Source: Porticoccus sp. (GTDB taxonomy: Bacteria > Pseudomonadota > Gammaproteobacteria > Pseudomonadales > Porticoccaceae). Taken from it: a DNA stretch of 15,406 nucleotides. A program made the translations under genes and the position numbers. Location of the stretch: NCBI GenBank assembly GCA_002685455.1, contig NYXF01000059.1, positions 3,874 to 19,279 of the forward strand, written 5' to 3'. A model generated the notes under the pieces. That model had not been told where the DNA came from. It was given only the letters and a program-made list of their open reading frames with translations, and ran no database searches. Position 1 is the stretch's first letter. Every line of letters starts with the position of its first letter. Shown here piece by piece: positions 1 through 8,126 of this stretch.

Positions 1-609
1 GCTGCAATTGGCATGTTCATTTTATGGATGGGTTGGTTTGGTTTCAATGGTGGCTCTGAGCTTAAGGTATCGGATGTCGGCGAAGCAAATGCTGTTGCTG
101 ATATATTTGTAAATACTAATGCTGCTGCTGCTGCTGGTCTTTTAGCAGCTCTAGTTACTTCGCAGTTGCTGTTTGGTAAGGCAGATTTAACAATGGCGAT
201 AAATGGAGCACTAGCTGGCCTTGTTGCAATAACAGCAGAGCCACTTGCCTGGACTGCAGGTTATGCATCTCTTATTGGTGCTATCGGTGGAGTCCTTGTT
301 GTTTTCTCAATAATCTTCATGGACAAGATTAAAATCGATGATCCAGTAGGTGCTATATCCGTTCATGGTGTCGTCGGTATTTGGGGTCTTTTGGCTGTAT
401 GTCTATCTGGAAACGGAGATGCCACACTTATGGGTCAACTCACTGGTATCGTAGTGATTTTTGCTTGGACTTTCATTACCAGCATAATTGCTTGGTTTAT
501 CATCAAGAGTATCATAGGTATTAGGGTGGACGAGCAAGCAGAAATAGATGGTGTAGATGCAAGTGAGTGCGGCTTGGCTGCATACCCTGAATTTACTAAA
601 AAAATATAA
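1..609 (+). CDS. amtB: Ammonium transporter AmtB, C-terminal part (5' end outside window)
   Basis: Inner-membrane channel of the Amt/MEP/Rh family that takes up ammonium. The frame is open from base 1, so the first Met codon (base 13) is internal; the 202 residues seen are about the C-terminal half of a usual ~400-residue protein. Visible family features are the FILWMGWFGFN block, the N-T-N-A5-G stretch, NGALAGLVAITA, and DPVGAISVHGVVGIWG, whose His (fragment residue 122) corresponds to the second pore histidine of the twin-His motif. About five hydrophobic membrane segments are visible. The cytosolic tail (residues ~170-202, IRVDEQAE...AYPEF) is the region that in this family contacts PII proteins. 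A strong terminator follows the stop. The PII gene lies downstream, whereas the usual order is glnK before amtB. The family assignment is certain; the symbol amtB versus amt is a convention. Confidence 0.96.
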   Translation, partial: AAIGMFILWMGWFGFNGGSELKVSDVGEANAVADIFVNTNAAAAAGLLAALVTSQLLFGKADLTMAINGALAGLVAITAEPLAWTAGYASLIGAIGGVLVVFSIIFMDKIKIDDPVGAISVHGVVGIWGLLAVCLSGNGDATLMGQLTGIVVIFAWTFITSIIAWFIIKSIIGIRVDEQAEIDGVDASECGLAAYPEFTKKI

Positions 610-631
610 ACAAATTATTTTCACCACGCTT

Positions 632-661
632 AAAGGGGGATTATATCCCCCTTTTTTTTTA
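632..661 (+). terminator. Rho-independent terminator after amtB
   Basis: A perfect 9-bp stem, AAAGGGGGA (632-640) and TCCCCCTTT (646-654), encloses the 5-base loop TTATA and runs directly into a run of about ten T. It starts 22 bases after the amtB stop codon. This is the clearest intrinsic terminator in the window and should separate amtB transcription from glnK. Confidence 0.95.
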
Positions 662-693
662 TTCTAAGTATTCAAGTTTTGTAGACAAATTTT

Positions 694-722
694 TTGAGTT
701 ATATTGTTAATAATCTTATACT
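694..722 (+). promoter_or_regulatory. Predicted sigma-70 promoter of glnK
   Basis: TTGAGT (694-699) and TATACT (717-722) are separated by 17 bases, the optimal spacing; each hexamer matches the consensus at 4 and 5 of 6 positions. Transcription would begin near base 729, giving a leader of about 94 bases. The same two hexamers occur, 18 bases apart, in the lptM-operon promoter. I found no sigma-54 (GG-N10-GC type) site of the kind that drives glnK under NtrC control in enterics. Confidence 0.55.
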
Positions 723-756
723 TATAACGTGAAATTTAAATTCATTAATTAGATAA

Positions 757-784
757 GTCACAGGCCGATTATTCGGTTCGTGAT
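757..784 (+). other. Hairpin in the glnK leader (possible cis-regulatory RNA or operator)
   Basis: TCAC (758-761) pairs with GTGA (780-783), and CCGA (765-768) pairs with TCGG (773-776) around the tetraloop TTAT (769-772). Between the two helices, GG (763-764) can wobble-pair with TT (777-778), and A762/C779 is one mismatch; G757/T784 may add a wobble pair. No T-run follows, so it is not an intrinsic terminator. It is an island of GC bases in an otherwise very AT-rich leader and lies 38 bases before the glnK start. It could be an RNA structure, a protein-binding palindrome, or chance. Confidence 0.4.
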
Positions 785-786
785 AA

Positions 787-1161
<375 letters not shown>

Positions 1162-1182
1162 ACAAAATTATATTAGTTTATG

Positions 1183-2088
1183 TTATTTCTTCTTTATAGC
1201 TCGAGGGTGTGTTTTATCGTAAACCTTTGTAAGATGCTGGAAATCTAAATGTGTATAAATCTGTGTGGTTGCGATATTTTGATGGCCTAATAATTCTTGT
1301 ACGGCTCGCAGATCTCCACTTGATTCTAGCATATGGCTAGCGAAGGAATGTCTAAGCATATGCGGGTGGACATTACTTTGCATTCCTTGACGAACTGCAA
1401 TTTTTTTTAAGCGATCCTGAATACTTCTTGGTGAAAGTCTCCCACCATTTTTACTGATAAACATAGCTGAGTTTATTGTTGATGATCGACTCCGTCTACA
1501 TCTAAGCCATATCTGTAATGCCTCGGCGGCTTTTTTACCAACTGGCAGCAATCTAGTTTTATTACCTTTGCCTATCACTCTAACAGAAGATTCTTTTAAA
1601 TCTAAATCAGTTAAATTCAACTCTGCAAGCTCAGCAAGCCTCAAACCTGATGAATATAGTAATTCGATTATGGCCTGATCTCGGCAATCAATCCAGCTGA
1701 TAGCCCTGAATGAGAGAAATTGACTTACTTGGTCTACATCGAGAGTTTTAGGTAACTTTTTTGCTGATTTAGGGGCTATTAGGCCATTAGCAGGGTTTTT
1801 TGTAAGCCATTGATTCTTTATACCGTAATCAAAAAAGGTACGAAGTGAGGATAACCACCTTTGTAAACTTTTTCCTCCTAAACCTTCTCTGTGCAAAGAT
1901 GACAAACAAGCCCTGATATCGTGATTTTCAATAGTCTCCAATAATAGATGAAATTTTCTACACCAAGCACTAAATTTCATTAGATCACGACGGTAACTTT
2001 TTATAGTATGGTTGGATAGTTGCCGTTCTGTCCGTAAATGATCCTCAAATTCTTTTATTCTTTTTTCTATAGGAATATCTATTTTCAT
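1183..2088 (-). CDS. xerC: Tyrosine recombinase XerC
   Basis: Site-specific recombinase that with XerD resolves chromosome dimers at dif during division. Its 301 residues match the usual ~300. An N-terminal SAM-like DNA-binding domain (about 8-90) is followed by the catalytic domain (about 112-295). The full catalytic set is visible: Arg150 (SSGLRLAE), Lys174 (GKGNK), His243 and Arg246 (HMLRHSF), His269 (LLGHQ) and the nucleophile Tyr278 (IYTHLDF). The ending FQHLTKVYDKTHPRA is characteristic of XerC rather than XerD. It is the last gene of the lptM-lysA-dapF-DUF484-xerC operon, starting 4 bases after the DUF484 stop. No HAD gene (E. coli yigB) follows. This is a housekeeping enzyme, not an element integrase. 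Confidence 0.96.
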   Translation of the reverse strand: MKIDIPIEKRIKEFEDHLRTERQLSNHTIKSYRRDLMKFSAWCRKFHLLLETIENHDIRACLSSLHREGLGGKSLQRWLSSLRTFFDYGIKNQWLTKNPANGLIAPKSAKKLPKTLDVDQVSQFLSFRAISWIDCRDQAIIELLYSSGLRLAELAELNLTDLDLKESSVRVIGKGNKTRLLPVGKKAAEALQIWLRCRRSRSSTINSAMFISKNGGRLSPRSIQDRLKKIAVRQGMQSNVHPHMLRHSFASHMLESSGDLRAVQELLGHQNIATTQIYTHLDFQHLTKVYDKTHPRAIKKK

Positions 2089-2092
2089 AAAT

Positions 2093-2785
2093 TTAAAGTC
2101 TAGTCATCATGAGAGGGATTAAAGCATTTAATAACTTAGTAATATGACTAAAAAAAATTGTATCCATTTCACTATTATAATAACTTTCATCAGAATTTCC
2201 GATCGCAAGTATTCCAAATATTGAGTTATTAAAGAGCTTCGAAGCAGCAGCAGATTTTACTTTTTGTCCATCACTATCGAACAAAAAGTCAAGCTCAGCT
2301 TTGATTGATATACCAGAGCACGGTCCATCGGCCATCATTATAGAGCTGATATTTTGTTTTGCTTTATCAATAGATGAAACTTTTGTATGGATATTTGGTT
2401 CAAATTTATATTTATCAAACATAATCAACCGATGAAATTCAATCTTAAAATCATTATTGAGTCTATCAGACAGAGTATTTATAAGAGATTTAAGGTCACC
2501 AGCAATAACAAGTGAAGCTAGCAAGCGTGACGTTTTTTCAAATAGGCCAACATTATTTTCTGCTGTGATTTGAAGTCTTTTGATGCAGTTTAAAAGCTTT
2601 TGATTTTCCTCCCTTAGCATAAGAACTTGACGTTCGACCAAAGAAATCGCACCTCCAGTAGGGTGGGGTATCATAAGATTTGAAAGGGTATCTGGATTTT
2701 TTTCAAAAAAATTTGGGTTATTCTCAAGGTATTCTTTGATATTGTCTGAGGTTAAGGTTTGGCCCATACCTTCTTTATAATTCAT
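2093..2785 (-). CDS. DUF484 family protein (GAF-like), function unknown
   Basis: A 230-residue protein of the DUF484 family, the cytosolic family found between dapF and xerC in gammaproteobacteria. Recognisable parts are the N-terminal helical segment with NPNFFEKNPDTLSNLMIPHP (about 22-42), a short coiled coil (about 48-75, RQVLMLREENQKLL), and a GAF-like domain (about 80-230). The GAF-like part ends in the family's typical FGILAIGNSDESYYNSEMDT-type block. There is no signal peptide or membrane segment. Its start overlaps the dapF stop by 4 bases (ATGA), so translation is probably coupled to dapF. Met7 is a less likely start because the nearest GAAGG lies too close to it. The ligand and role are unknown. 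Confidence 0.85.
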   Translation of the reverse strand: MNYKEGMGQTLTSDNIKEYLENNPNFFEKNPDTLSNLMIPHPTGGAISLVERQVLMLREENQKLLNCIKRLQITAENNVGLFEKTSRLLASLVIAGDLKSLINTLSDRLNNDFKIEFHRLIMFDKYKFEPNIHTKVSSIDKAKQNISSIMMADGPCSGISIKAELDFLFDSDGQKVKSAAASKLFNNSIFGILAIGNSDESYYNSEMDTIFFSHITKLLNALIPLMMTRL

Positions 2786-3612
2786 ATATAGATTTGTCCG
2801 TGAAACACAGAGGTAGCTTTGCCGGACATTATTACCGGATGACCGTTACCCATCCACTCTACAGTCAAAGTTCCGCCTTTGAGATTCACAGAAACTGTTG
2901 ATTCTAAAAAATTCTGTAATTGACCGGCTACTACTGCTGCGCAAGCACCTGAACCACAGGCGAGAGTCTCACCACAACCCCTCTCATAGACGCGCAGATT
3001 GATCTCATTAGGGCTAACTATTTGCATAAAACCGACATTTGCTTGTTTTGGAAAATTCTGATGATTTCCAATTACTTTTCCTATTGATTCTACTTGAGCA
3101 GATGATGTATCGTCTACGATCAAAATTGCGTGTGGGTTCCCCATAGATATAGCACTGATACGCATTTCCAATTCTTCAGTGACCAACGCATAAAGAATTT
3201 CTTGTTTCATAGATTTAAATGGAATCTTTTTGGGATCTAGCTCTGGTAAACCCATATTAACTTGCACTAAACCGCTACTTAAAAGCTTAGTTTCAATTAT
3301 TCCACTTTTTGTTTCTACAAGAATATTACTTTTTCCAGTTAGCTTACGATTATGCACGAACCTAGCAAAACATCGAGCACCGTTCCCGCACTGTTCTACC
3401 TCTTGGCCATCACTATTAAAGATGCGATAGCGGAAGTCTACATCAGGACGACTTGGGCTTTCCACTAACAGAATTTGATCACACCCAATACCATAATGTC
3501 TATTCGCTAATTTTTTAGCAATTTGTGGAGTAATATCTATAGATTGTGATATACCATCTATAACTATGAAATCATTTCCAAGACCATGCATTTTTGTAAA
3601 TTTCATTAGCAT
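2782..3612 (-). CDS. dapF: Diaminopimelate epimerase DapF
   Basis: Converts LL-diaminopimelate to meso-diaminopimelate, the precursor of lysine and the peptidoglycan cross-link residue. It is a cofactor-independent two-cysteine racemase of 276 residues, the usual length. The first catalytic cysteine is Cys75 in EQCGNGARCFARF and the second is Cys219 in GETLACGSGACAA; the N-terminal block KMHGLGNDF is present. Homologues usually begin near Met3, but GGA lies six bases before the first ATG (3612), which favours the longer start; the two differ by only two residues. The gene lies 34 bases after lysA and overlaps the DUF484 gene by 4 bases. It works directly upstream of LysA in the pathway. Confidence 0.97.
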   Translation of the reverse strand: MLMKFTKMHGLGNDFIVIDGISQSIDITPQIAKKLANRHYGIGCDQILLVESPSRPDVDFRYRIFNSDGQEVEQCGNGARCFARFVHNRKLTGKSNILVETKSGIIETKLLSSGLVQVNMGLPELDPKKIPFKSMKQEILYALVTEELEMRISAISMGNPHAILIVDDTSSAQVESIGKVIGNHQNFPKQANVGFMQIVSPNEINLRVYERGCGETLACGSGACAAVVAGQLQNFLESTVSVNLKGGTLTVEWMGNGHPVIMSGKATSVFHGQIYI

Positions 3613-3646
3613 AATTAATCCAGCTTCATATCGATGTTTTTTACTA

Positions 3647-4894
3647 TCATTTTGGTAATATACATTCTCCGCGAATTAAGTCTTGGATAGATTCCCTTTT
3701 TCTGATTTCATACATATTATCACCATCCACCATGACTTCTGCTGCTTTACCTCGACTATTATAATTTGAGCTCATAGAAAACCCATAAGCTCCGGCAGAT
3801 CCGATGCACAATAAGTCACCTTGATCTAAACACAGTAATCTATCTTTTGCTATGAAATCTCCAGTCTCGCAAATTGGACCAACTATATCCCATTTATGTT
3901 CAATATCCTTTTTAAGGACAACTGGGTCTACTGCTAACCATGCCTGATACAGTGCCGGTCTGATCATATCGTTCATGGCAGCATCAATGATTGCAAAGTT
4001 TTTTTCTTTTCCAGGCTTAAGATATTCAATTTTTGAGAGCAATACGCCTGCATTTGCAACTATCGATCTACCTGGCTCAAGTAATAGCGTTAGGTTTCTC
4101 TCACCAAGGTTAGTGACTATTTCTTTTACATAATCTTTAATTTTAGGGGGGCTCTCATTTTTATAGCAAACACCTAGACCGCCGCCAATATCTAGATGTT
4201 CTATTTGTATATTATGATCAAGTAGCTTATCCACTAGTACTAAAATTCTCTTAAGTGCATCGATAAATGGTGCTGTTTCGGTTAATTGTGAACCTATGTG
4301 ACAGTCAACTCCAATTATTTTTAGAGAGTCCATATTCCTTATCTTTAGATAGACTTGTAATGCCTTTTTGATATCAATACCAAATTTATTTTCTCGAAGT
4401 CCAGTAGAAATGTATGGGTGGGTATTAGCATCCACATCTGGATTAACTCTCAAAGAAATAGGCGCGATTTTTCCGCAAGATTTTGCAACATCACTTAAAA
4501 CTTCAAGTTCGGCTTCAGATTCTACATTAAAACAATAGACACCTAGTTCTAAGGCTCTTTGCATTTCCTCAGGTTTTTTACCAACTCCAGAAAAAATTAT
4601 TTTCTCAGGAGCACCGCCGGCAGTCACCACTCTTTCGAGTTCTCCACCTGATACTATATCGAATCCTGCACCAAGCTTTGCTAAAACATTTAAGACTGCA
4701 ATATTAGAGTTAGCTTTAACAGAATAACAAACCATATGAGGTTTGCCACCCAGCGCTCCTTGGTATGATAAAAAATTATTTGTTAATTCTGCACGACTAT
4801 ATATGTAACTAGGCGTTCCATAACGTTCAGCAATGGATCTCATTGCTATTTTTTCAGCAAACATTTCACCATCTTCATAATAAAAATTTCTCAT
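3647..4894 (-). CDS. lysA: Diaminopimelate decarboxylase LysA
   Basis: PLP enzyme that decarboxylates meso-diaminopimelate to L-lysine, the last step of lysine synthesis. It has 415 residues, full length for the family. The alanine-racemase-type barrel carries the PLP lysine Lys60 in CYSVKANSN, followed by HIGSQ (199-203), the phosphate-binding GGGLG (237-241) and EPGRS (273-277). The C-terminal beta domain carries CETGDF (342-347), whose Cys-Glu reaches the partner subunit's active site, and the SAGAYGFSMSSNYN block. It starts 3 bases after the lptM stop. The neighbouring dapF makes its substrate. Confidence 0.97.
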   Translation of the reverse strand: MRNFYYEDGEMFAEKIAMRSIAERYGTPSYIYSRAELTNNFLSYQGALGGKPHMVCYSVKANSNIAVLNVLAKLGAGFDIVSGGELERVVTAGGAPEKIIFSGVGKKPEEMQRALELGVYCFNVESEAELEVLSDVAKSCGKIAPISLRVNPDVDANTHPYISTGLRENKFGIDIKKALQVYLKIRNMDSLKIIGVDCHIGSQLTETAPFIDALKRILVLVDKLLDHNIQIEHLDIGGGLGVCYKNESPPKIKDYVKEIVTNLGERNLTLLLEPGRSIVANAGVLLSKIEYLKPGKEKNFAIIDAAMNDMIRPALYQAWLAVDPVVLKKDIEHKWDIVGPICETGDFIAKDRLLCLDQGDLLCIGSAGAYGFSMSSNYNSRGKAAEVMVDGDNMYEIRKRESIQDLIRGECILPK

Positions 4895-4897
4895 AAT

Positions 4898-5083
4898 TCA
4901 CTCATCAGTTTTTTTTGTAGATTCGGATGATTTGGGAGCATCATTTAATTCAATCTCCTCTGAATTAGATATTACTACTTGGATCGGTTCTGCAGGTAGA
5001 TATAATAACCCCTTATTACCGCAACCTGATAAATTTATGATTGATAACAAAATAAACAATACCGAAATAAAATAACGTAGCAT
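4898..5083 (-). CDS. lptM: LptM-type small lipoprotein (formerly YifL)
   Basis: Small outer-membrane lipoprotein; LptM is known to associate with the LptD/LptE LPS translocon. The 61-residue form used here has a ~20-residue signal peptide (MLRYFISVLFILLSIINLSG) and the lipobox LSGC, with the lipidated Cys at residue 21. This is followed by the family's GNKGLLYLP motif and an acidic, serine/lysine-rich tail. The frame stays open upstream to an ATG at 5143, but that codon lies inside the predicted -35 region (5142-5147) and would put 20 extra residues before the signal peptide, so the short start is preferred. GGG lies about 7 bases upstream of it. Met at 5095 is the other candidate. It is first in the operon, ahead of lysA. 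Confidence 0.87.
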   Translation of the reverse strand: MLRYFISVLFILLSIINLSGCGNKGLLYLPAEPIQVVISNSEEIELNDAPKSSESTKKTDE

Positions 5084-5117
5084 TAGTAAACCCATATTTT
5101 TTGTTAAGTTATTATTG

Positions 5118-5147
5118 AGTATACCGGCTGATGACCACTTCACTCAA
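5118..5147 (-). promoter_or_regulatory. Predicted promoter of the lptM-lysA-dapF-DUF484-xerC operon
   Basis: On the minus strand, TTGAGT (5147-5142) and TATACT (5123-5118) are 18 bases apart. Transcription would begin near 5111, about 28 bases before the lptM start at 5083. The element also lies within a perfect 7-bp inverted repeat, ATTGAGT (5114-5120) and ACTCAAT (5142-5148), one arm covering the -35 and the other overlapping the -10. That could be an operator or coincidence. Confidence 0.6.
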
Positions 5148-5197
5148 TCTCATATGGCCTTTACAATTGATAAATATGTTAAAAATGGCTAATAAAC

Positions 5198-5518
5198 ATG
5201 AAAGAAAAAGAATTTAATGAATTTTGCGATAAAATAATGATATCCATAGAAGATACTATCGATGGTGCAAATGAAGATATAGATTGCGAAACTTCAGCTG
5301 GAATACTAACTCTTACAGTTGAAAAAAATGCATCCAAAATAATTATTTCTAGGCAACCTTCTCAAAGTCAGATTTGGATAGCGGCAAAATCGGGAGGCTA
5401 CTACCTTGAGTATATTGAACACAAATGGATTTGCAAAACTAGCAAAGAGCAATTGGGTGTTCTTCTTAAAAGGTTGTGTTTTGAGCAGCAGGGAGGCGAC
5501 CTAACATTTGATATATAG
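5198..5518 (+). CDS. cyaY: Frataxin-like iron-sulfur protein CyaY
   Basis: Bacterial frataxin, a cytosolic iron-binding protein that modulates iron-sulfur cluster assembly with IscS. Its 106 residues match the family. The acidic first helix and ridge (Glu18, Asp19, Asp22, Glu26, Asp27, Asp29) form the iron-binding surface. They are followed by the beta-sheet block with SKIIISRQPSQSQIW (46-60), AAKSGGYY (62-69) and WIC (77-79). It is divergent from lptM, an arrangement common in gammaproteobacteria, and converges on argH with only 9 bases between stop codons. No strong Shine-Dalgarno sequence is visible before the ATG. Confidence 0.96.
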   Translation: MKEKEFNEFCDKIMISIEDTIDGANEDIDCETSAGILTLTVEKNASKIIISRQPSQSQIWIAAKSGGYYLEYIEHKWICKTSKEQLGVLLKRLCFEQQGGDLTFDI

Positions 5519-5527
5519 GATCTAATG

Positions 5528-6931
5528 TCAGCCTCTTTTAGAAGATAATTTCTTCTTTGCCATCTGCACTGCAAATTTTACTTGCTCTGGAGCTGTTCCA
5601 CCAAAATGGTTTCTAGCTTGCACTGAACCCTCTGTAGTAAGCATCTCAAAGACGTCACCCTCAATAATATTAGAGAACTTCTTGAGTTCTTCCAGAGTCA
5701 TTTCTGAAAGATCTTTTTTATTTTTAATGCCGTATGCAACTGCTTTCCCAACAATTTCATGGGAATCTCTGAAAGGAATCCTTTTTCTTACTAAGTAATC
5801 AGCTAAATCGGTTGCTGTAGAAAAACCTTCTCTTGCAGATTCAGCCATATTTTTCTTATTTGAGTGAATTTCAGGAACCATTCCACTAAATGCCCTTAAG
5901 CAATTTCTGATAGTTTTAACAGAATCAAACAGTGGTTCTTTGTCCTCTTGGTTATCTTTATTATATGCAAGTGGCTGGGATTTCATTAAAGTTAATAAGG
6001 CAATAAGGTGACCGTTGACTCTACCAGTTTTACCTCTAACCAATTCAGGCACATCAGGATTTTTCTTCTGAGGCATAATAGATGAACCAGTACAAAAACG
6101 GTCTGGGAGGCTTATGTAATCAAATTGGGCTGAATTCCAAATAATTAGCTCCTCAGATGCACGAGACAAGTGTGTCAAAAGGATACTCCCGAAAGCACAG
6201 AATTCAATCGCAAAATCACGATCACTTACAGCATCAAGAGAATTACCCATTGGTTTATCAAAACCTAGGTTTTTTGCTACCATTTCTCTATCAATAGGAT
6301 AAGAAGTTCCTGCTAAAGCAGCTGCACCAAGTGGGCACTGATTGAGTCTTTTTTGGCAGTCAAGCAAACGATCATAATCCCTATCCAGCATTTCATACCA
6401 TGCCATCAGATGATGACCAAAGGTTACAGGTTGAGCGGTTTGGAGGTGCGTAAAGCCAGGCATAATAGTTGCATATTCATTTTCGGCTAAATTAACTAGA
6501 GCAGTTTGTAGATTTCGTATATCGAGACCAATTAGATCTATTTCGTCTCTAAGCCAGAGTCGCATGCCTGTTGCAACTTGATCATTCCTCGATCTTCCTG
6601 TGTGGATTTTTTTACCAATATCCCCAATTTGTTTGATTAAAGCGGCCTCTAAGTTCATATGGACATCTTCAAGATCGTGAGACCACTCAAACTCTCCTGC
6701 CTTAATGGTTGCTTGTATATTATCGAAGCCGTTATTGATAGCCATAAGCTCTTTGGTCGATAATACACCTATACTTGCTAGCATCTCTGCATGAGCTAGA
6801 GAGCCTCGAATATCATGCAAAGCTAGCTTTTTATCAAAATCAATAGAGGCAGTAAATTTTTTTACGAAATCATCCGTCTGTTCCTCGAAACGGCCACCCC
6901 AAGACTGGTTTTTTTCTTTCTTATTTTTCAT
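5528..6931 (-). CDS. argH: Argininosuccinate lyase ArgH
   Basis: Cleaves argininosuccinate to arginine and fumarate, the last step of arginine synthesis; a homotetramer of the fumarase/aspartase superfamily. It has 467 residues, the usual length. Landmarks are WGGRF (11-15), TGRSRNDQ (111-118), the catalytic His162 in [10 protein letters not shown], and the superfamily signature [11 protein letters not shown] (282-292) with catalytic Ser283. The ATG is the only plausible start; AAGGA lies about 11 bases upstream, slightly far. Transcribed divergently from hemC, as in Pseudomonas as I remember it. Confidence 0.98.
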   Translation of the reverse strand: MKNKKEKNQSWGGRFEEQTDDFVKKFTASIDFDKKLALHDIRGSLAHAEMLASIGVLSTKELMAINNGFDNIQATIKAGEFEWSHDLEDVHMNLEAALIKQIGDIGKKIHTGRSRNDQVATGMRLWLRDEIDLIGLDIRNLQTALVNLAENEYATIMPGFTHLQTAQPVTFGHHLMAWYEMLDRDYDRLLDCQKRLNQCPLGAAALAGTSYPIDREMVAKNLGFDKPMGNSLDAVSDRDFAIEFCAFGSILLTHLSRASEELIIWNSAQFDYISLPDRFCTGSSIMPQKKNPDVPELVRGKTGRVNGHLIALLTLMKSQPLAYNKDNQEDKEPLFDSVKTIRNCLRAFSGMVPEIHSNKKNMAESAREGFSTATDLADYLVRKRIPFRDSHEIVGKAVAYGIKNKKDLSEMTLEELKKFSNIIEGDVFEMLTTEGSVQARNHFGGTAPEQVKFAVQMAKKKLSSKRG

Positions 6932-6990
6932 GGGCTAGGTAATCCTTTTTGTAATAATATAATTTAGTAATTTTAAGCTCTATTTATTTA

Positions 6991-6999
6991 ATTATAGCA
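6991..6999 (-). promoter_or_regulatory. Predicted extended -10 promoter of argH
   Basis: On the minus strand the sequence TGCTATAAT (6999-6991) is a perfect -10 hexamer with the extended TGn element. The -35 position at 17-base spacing reads TTATAT, which is weak, as is usual for extended -10 promoters. The start would lie near 6984, leaving about 52 bases of leader before argH. Confidence 0.5.
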
Positions 7000-7089
7000 A
7001 ATCGCAAGTTACTATATAATTATATTTATATATAAGGCCTTGAAGTAAATAAGATAGTTTATATTGAATTTATTTTGTAATCGACTTTT

Positions 7090-7095
7090 TATAAT
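7090..7095 (+). promoter_or_regulatory. Predicted -10 element for the hemCDXY operon
   Basis: A perfect TATAAT stands 71 bases before the hemC start codon. The best -35-like sequence, TTGAAT (7064-7069), is 20 bases upstream, longer than ideal. The 235-base region 6932-7166 between argH and hemC is otherwise very AT-rich, with an 8-bp palindrome AAGGCCTT at 7034-7041 and nothing else I can interpret. Confidence 0.35.
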
Positions 7096-7166
7096 ACTTT
7101 GAGAAACAAGCCTTTATTTCAATCAATTTAGATTAATTTTTTTTACAATTTTGGTTACCATGACTT

Positions 7167-8126
7167 ATGATAAAACCGATATCTGAAACCCAATTTATTC
7201 GTATTGCTACTCGACAAAGCCCCCTAGCACTTTGGCAATCTAATTATGTAAAAAAAAGATTAGAGCACGCTTATCCTAATATAAGAGTTGACTTAATTGG
7301 TCTCAAAACAAGTGGTGACAAGATACTTGATACAAAATTGACAAAAGTAGGAGGTAAAGGGCTTTTTACCAAAGAACTAGAGCATGCACTCCTCAACAAT
7401 ATAGCAGATATAGCCGTTCACTCTATGAAGGACGTTCCTATGGAGCTCCCTAATGGCTTAGGTCTAAGGGCAATTTGCGAGCGTGAAGATCCGACAGATG
7501 CTTTTGTTTCGAATAAATATATGTCGCTAAACGATTTACCAAGAGGTAGTTGTATTGGAACATCAAGTTTACGAAGAAAAACACAGTTATTAGAGGCTTT
7601 TCCTAGTTTGAAAATCTTAGACTTGAGAGGTAATGTAAATACTCGCCTTAAAAAGCTTGATAACAAAGAATATGATGCCATTATTTTGGCTACATCAGGT
7701 TTAGTGAGGTTAGGTTTATCAGGACGGGTTCGCGAACGCATACCTCCAGAAAAATTTCTTCCAGCCGGAGGTCAAGGGGCCATAGCTATCGAATCAAGAG
7801 TTGGCGATGATAAAATTAATAAATTATTAGTACATTTAAACCATTCAGCATCAGAGCAATGTACGACTGCTGAGAGAGCGATGAATCGACATCTAAGAGG
7901 CGGATGCCAAACTCCAATAGCAGCATATGCTATTTTGACTGGTAAAAATTCGGATAGAATTTGGTTGAGAGGGTTAATAGGTTCATCCGATGGCAGTCAA
8001 GTTATTCGAAACGATATAAAGGGTATGGCTAATGATTCAGAGTTGCTAGGTATTGATTTAGCAAAAAAATTATTAAAACAAGGGGCCGGTGACATTCTAA
8101 AAAAAGTTTATGGAGATAATTGGTAG
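7167..8126 (+). CDS. hemC: Hydroxymethylbilane synthase (porphobilinogen deaminase) HemC
   Basis: Polymerises four porphobilinogen molecules to hydroxymethylbilane in tetrapyrrole/heme synthesis. It has 319 residues, the usual length. Visible are [14 protein letters not shown] (11-24), KGLFTKELE (64-72), HSMKDVP (85-91) with catalytic Asp89, GTSSLRR (131-137), and LRGGCQTP (243-250) with Cys247, which holds the dipyrromethane cofactor. Both key residues are offset by five from E. coli Asp84 and Cys242. It is first in the operon; the hemD GTG start codon follows the hemC stop without a gap. The Shine-Dalgarno sequence is weak. Confidence 0.98.
   Translation: MIKPISETQFIRIATRQSPLALWQSNYVKKRLEHAYPNIRVDLIGLKTSGDKILDTKLTKVGGKGLFTKELEHALLNNIADIAVHSMKDVPMELPNGLGLRAICEREDPTDAFVSNKYMSLNDLPRGSCIGTSSLRRKTQLLEAFPSLKILDLRGNVNTRLKKLDNKEYDAIILATSGLVRLGLSGRVRERIPPEKFLPAGGQGAIAIESRVGDDKINKLLVHLNHSASEQCTTAERAMNRHLRGGCQTPIAAYAILTGKNSDRIWLRGLIGSSDGSQVIRNDIKGMANDSELLGIDLAKKLLKQGAGDILKKVYGDNW

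Noticed and set aside
121..135. Five tandem GCT triplets in amtB, possible phase-variable repeat
   Set aside because: It encodes the conserved alanine run of Amt proteins, and triplet changes would not shift the frame.
403..627. Minus-strand open frame of 74 codons inside amtB
   Set aside because: It lies wholly over the conserved 3' end of amtB and shows no family resemblance; it is a shadow.
1183..2088. Phage or integron integrase
   Set aside because: The operon context, XerC-type C-terminus and absence of attachment sites or cargo genes point to housekeeping XerC.
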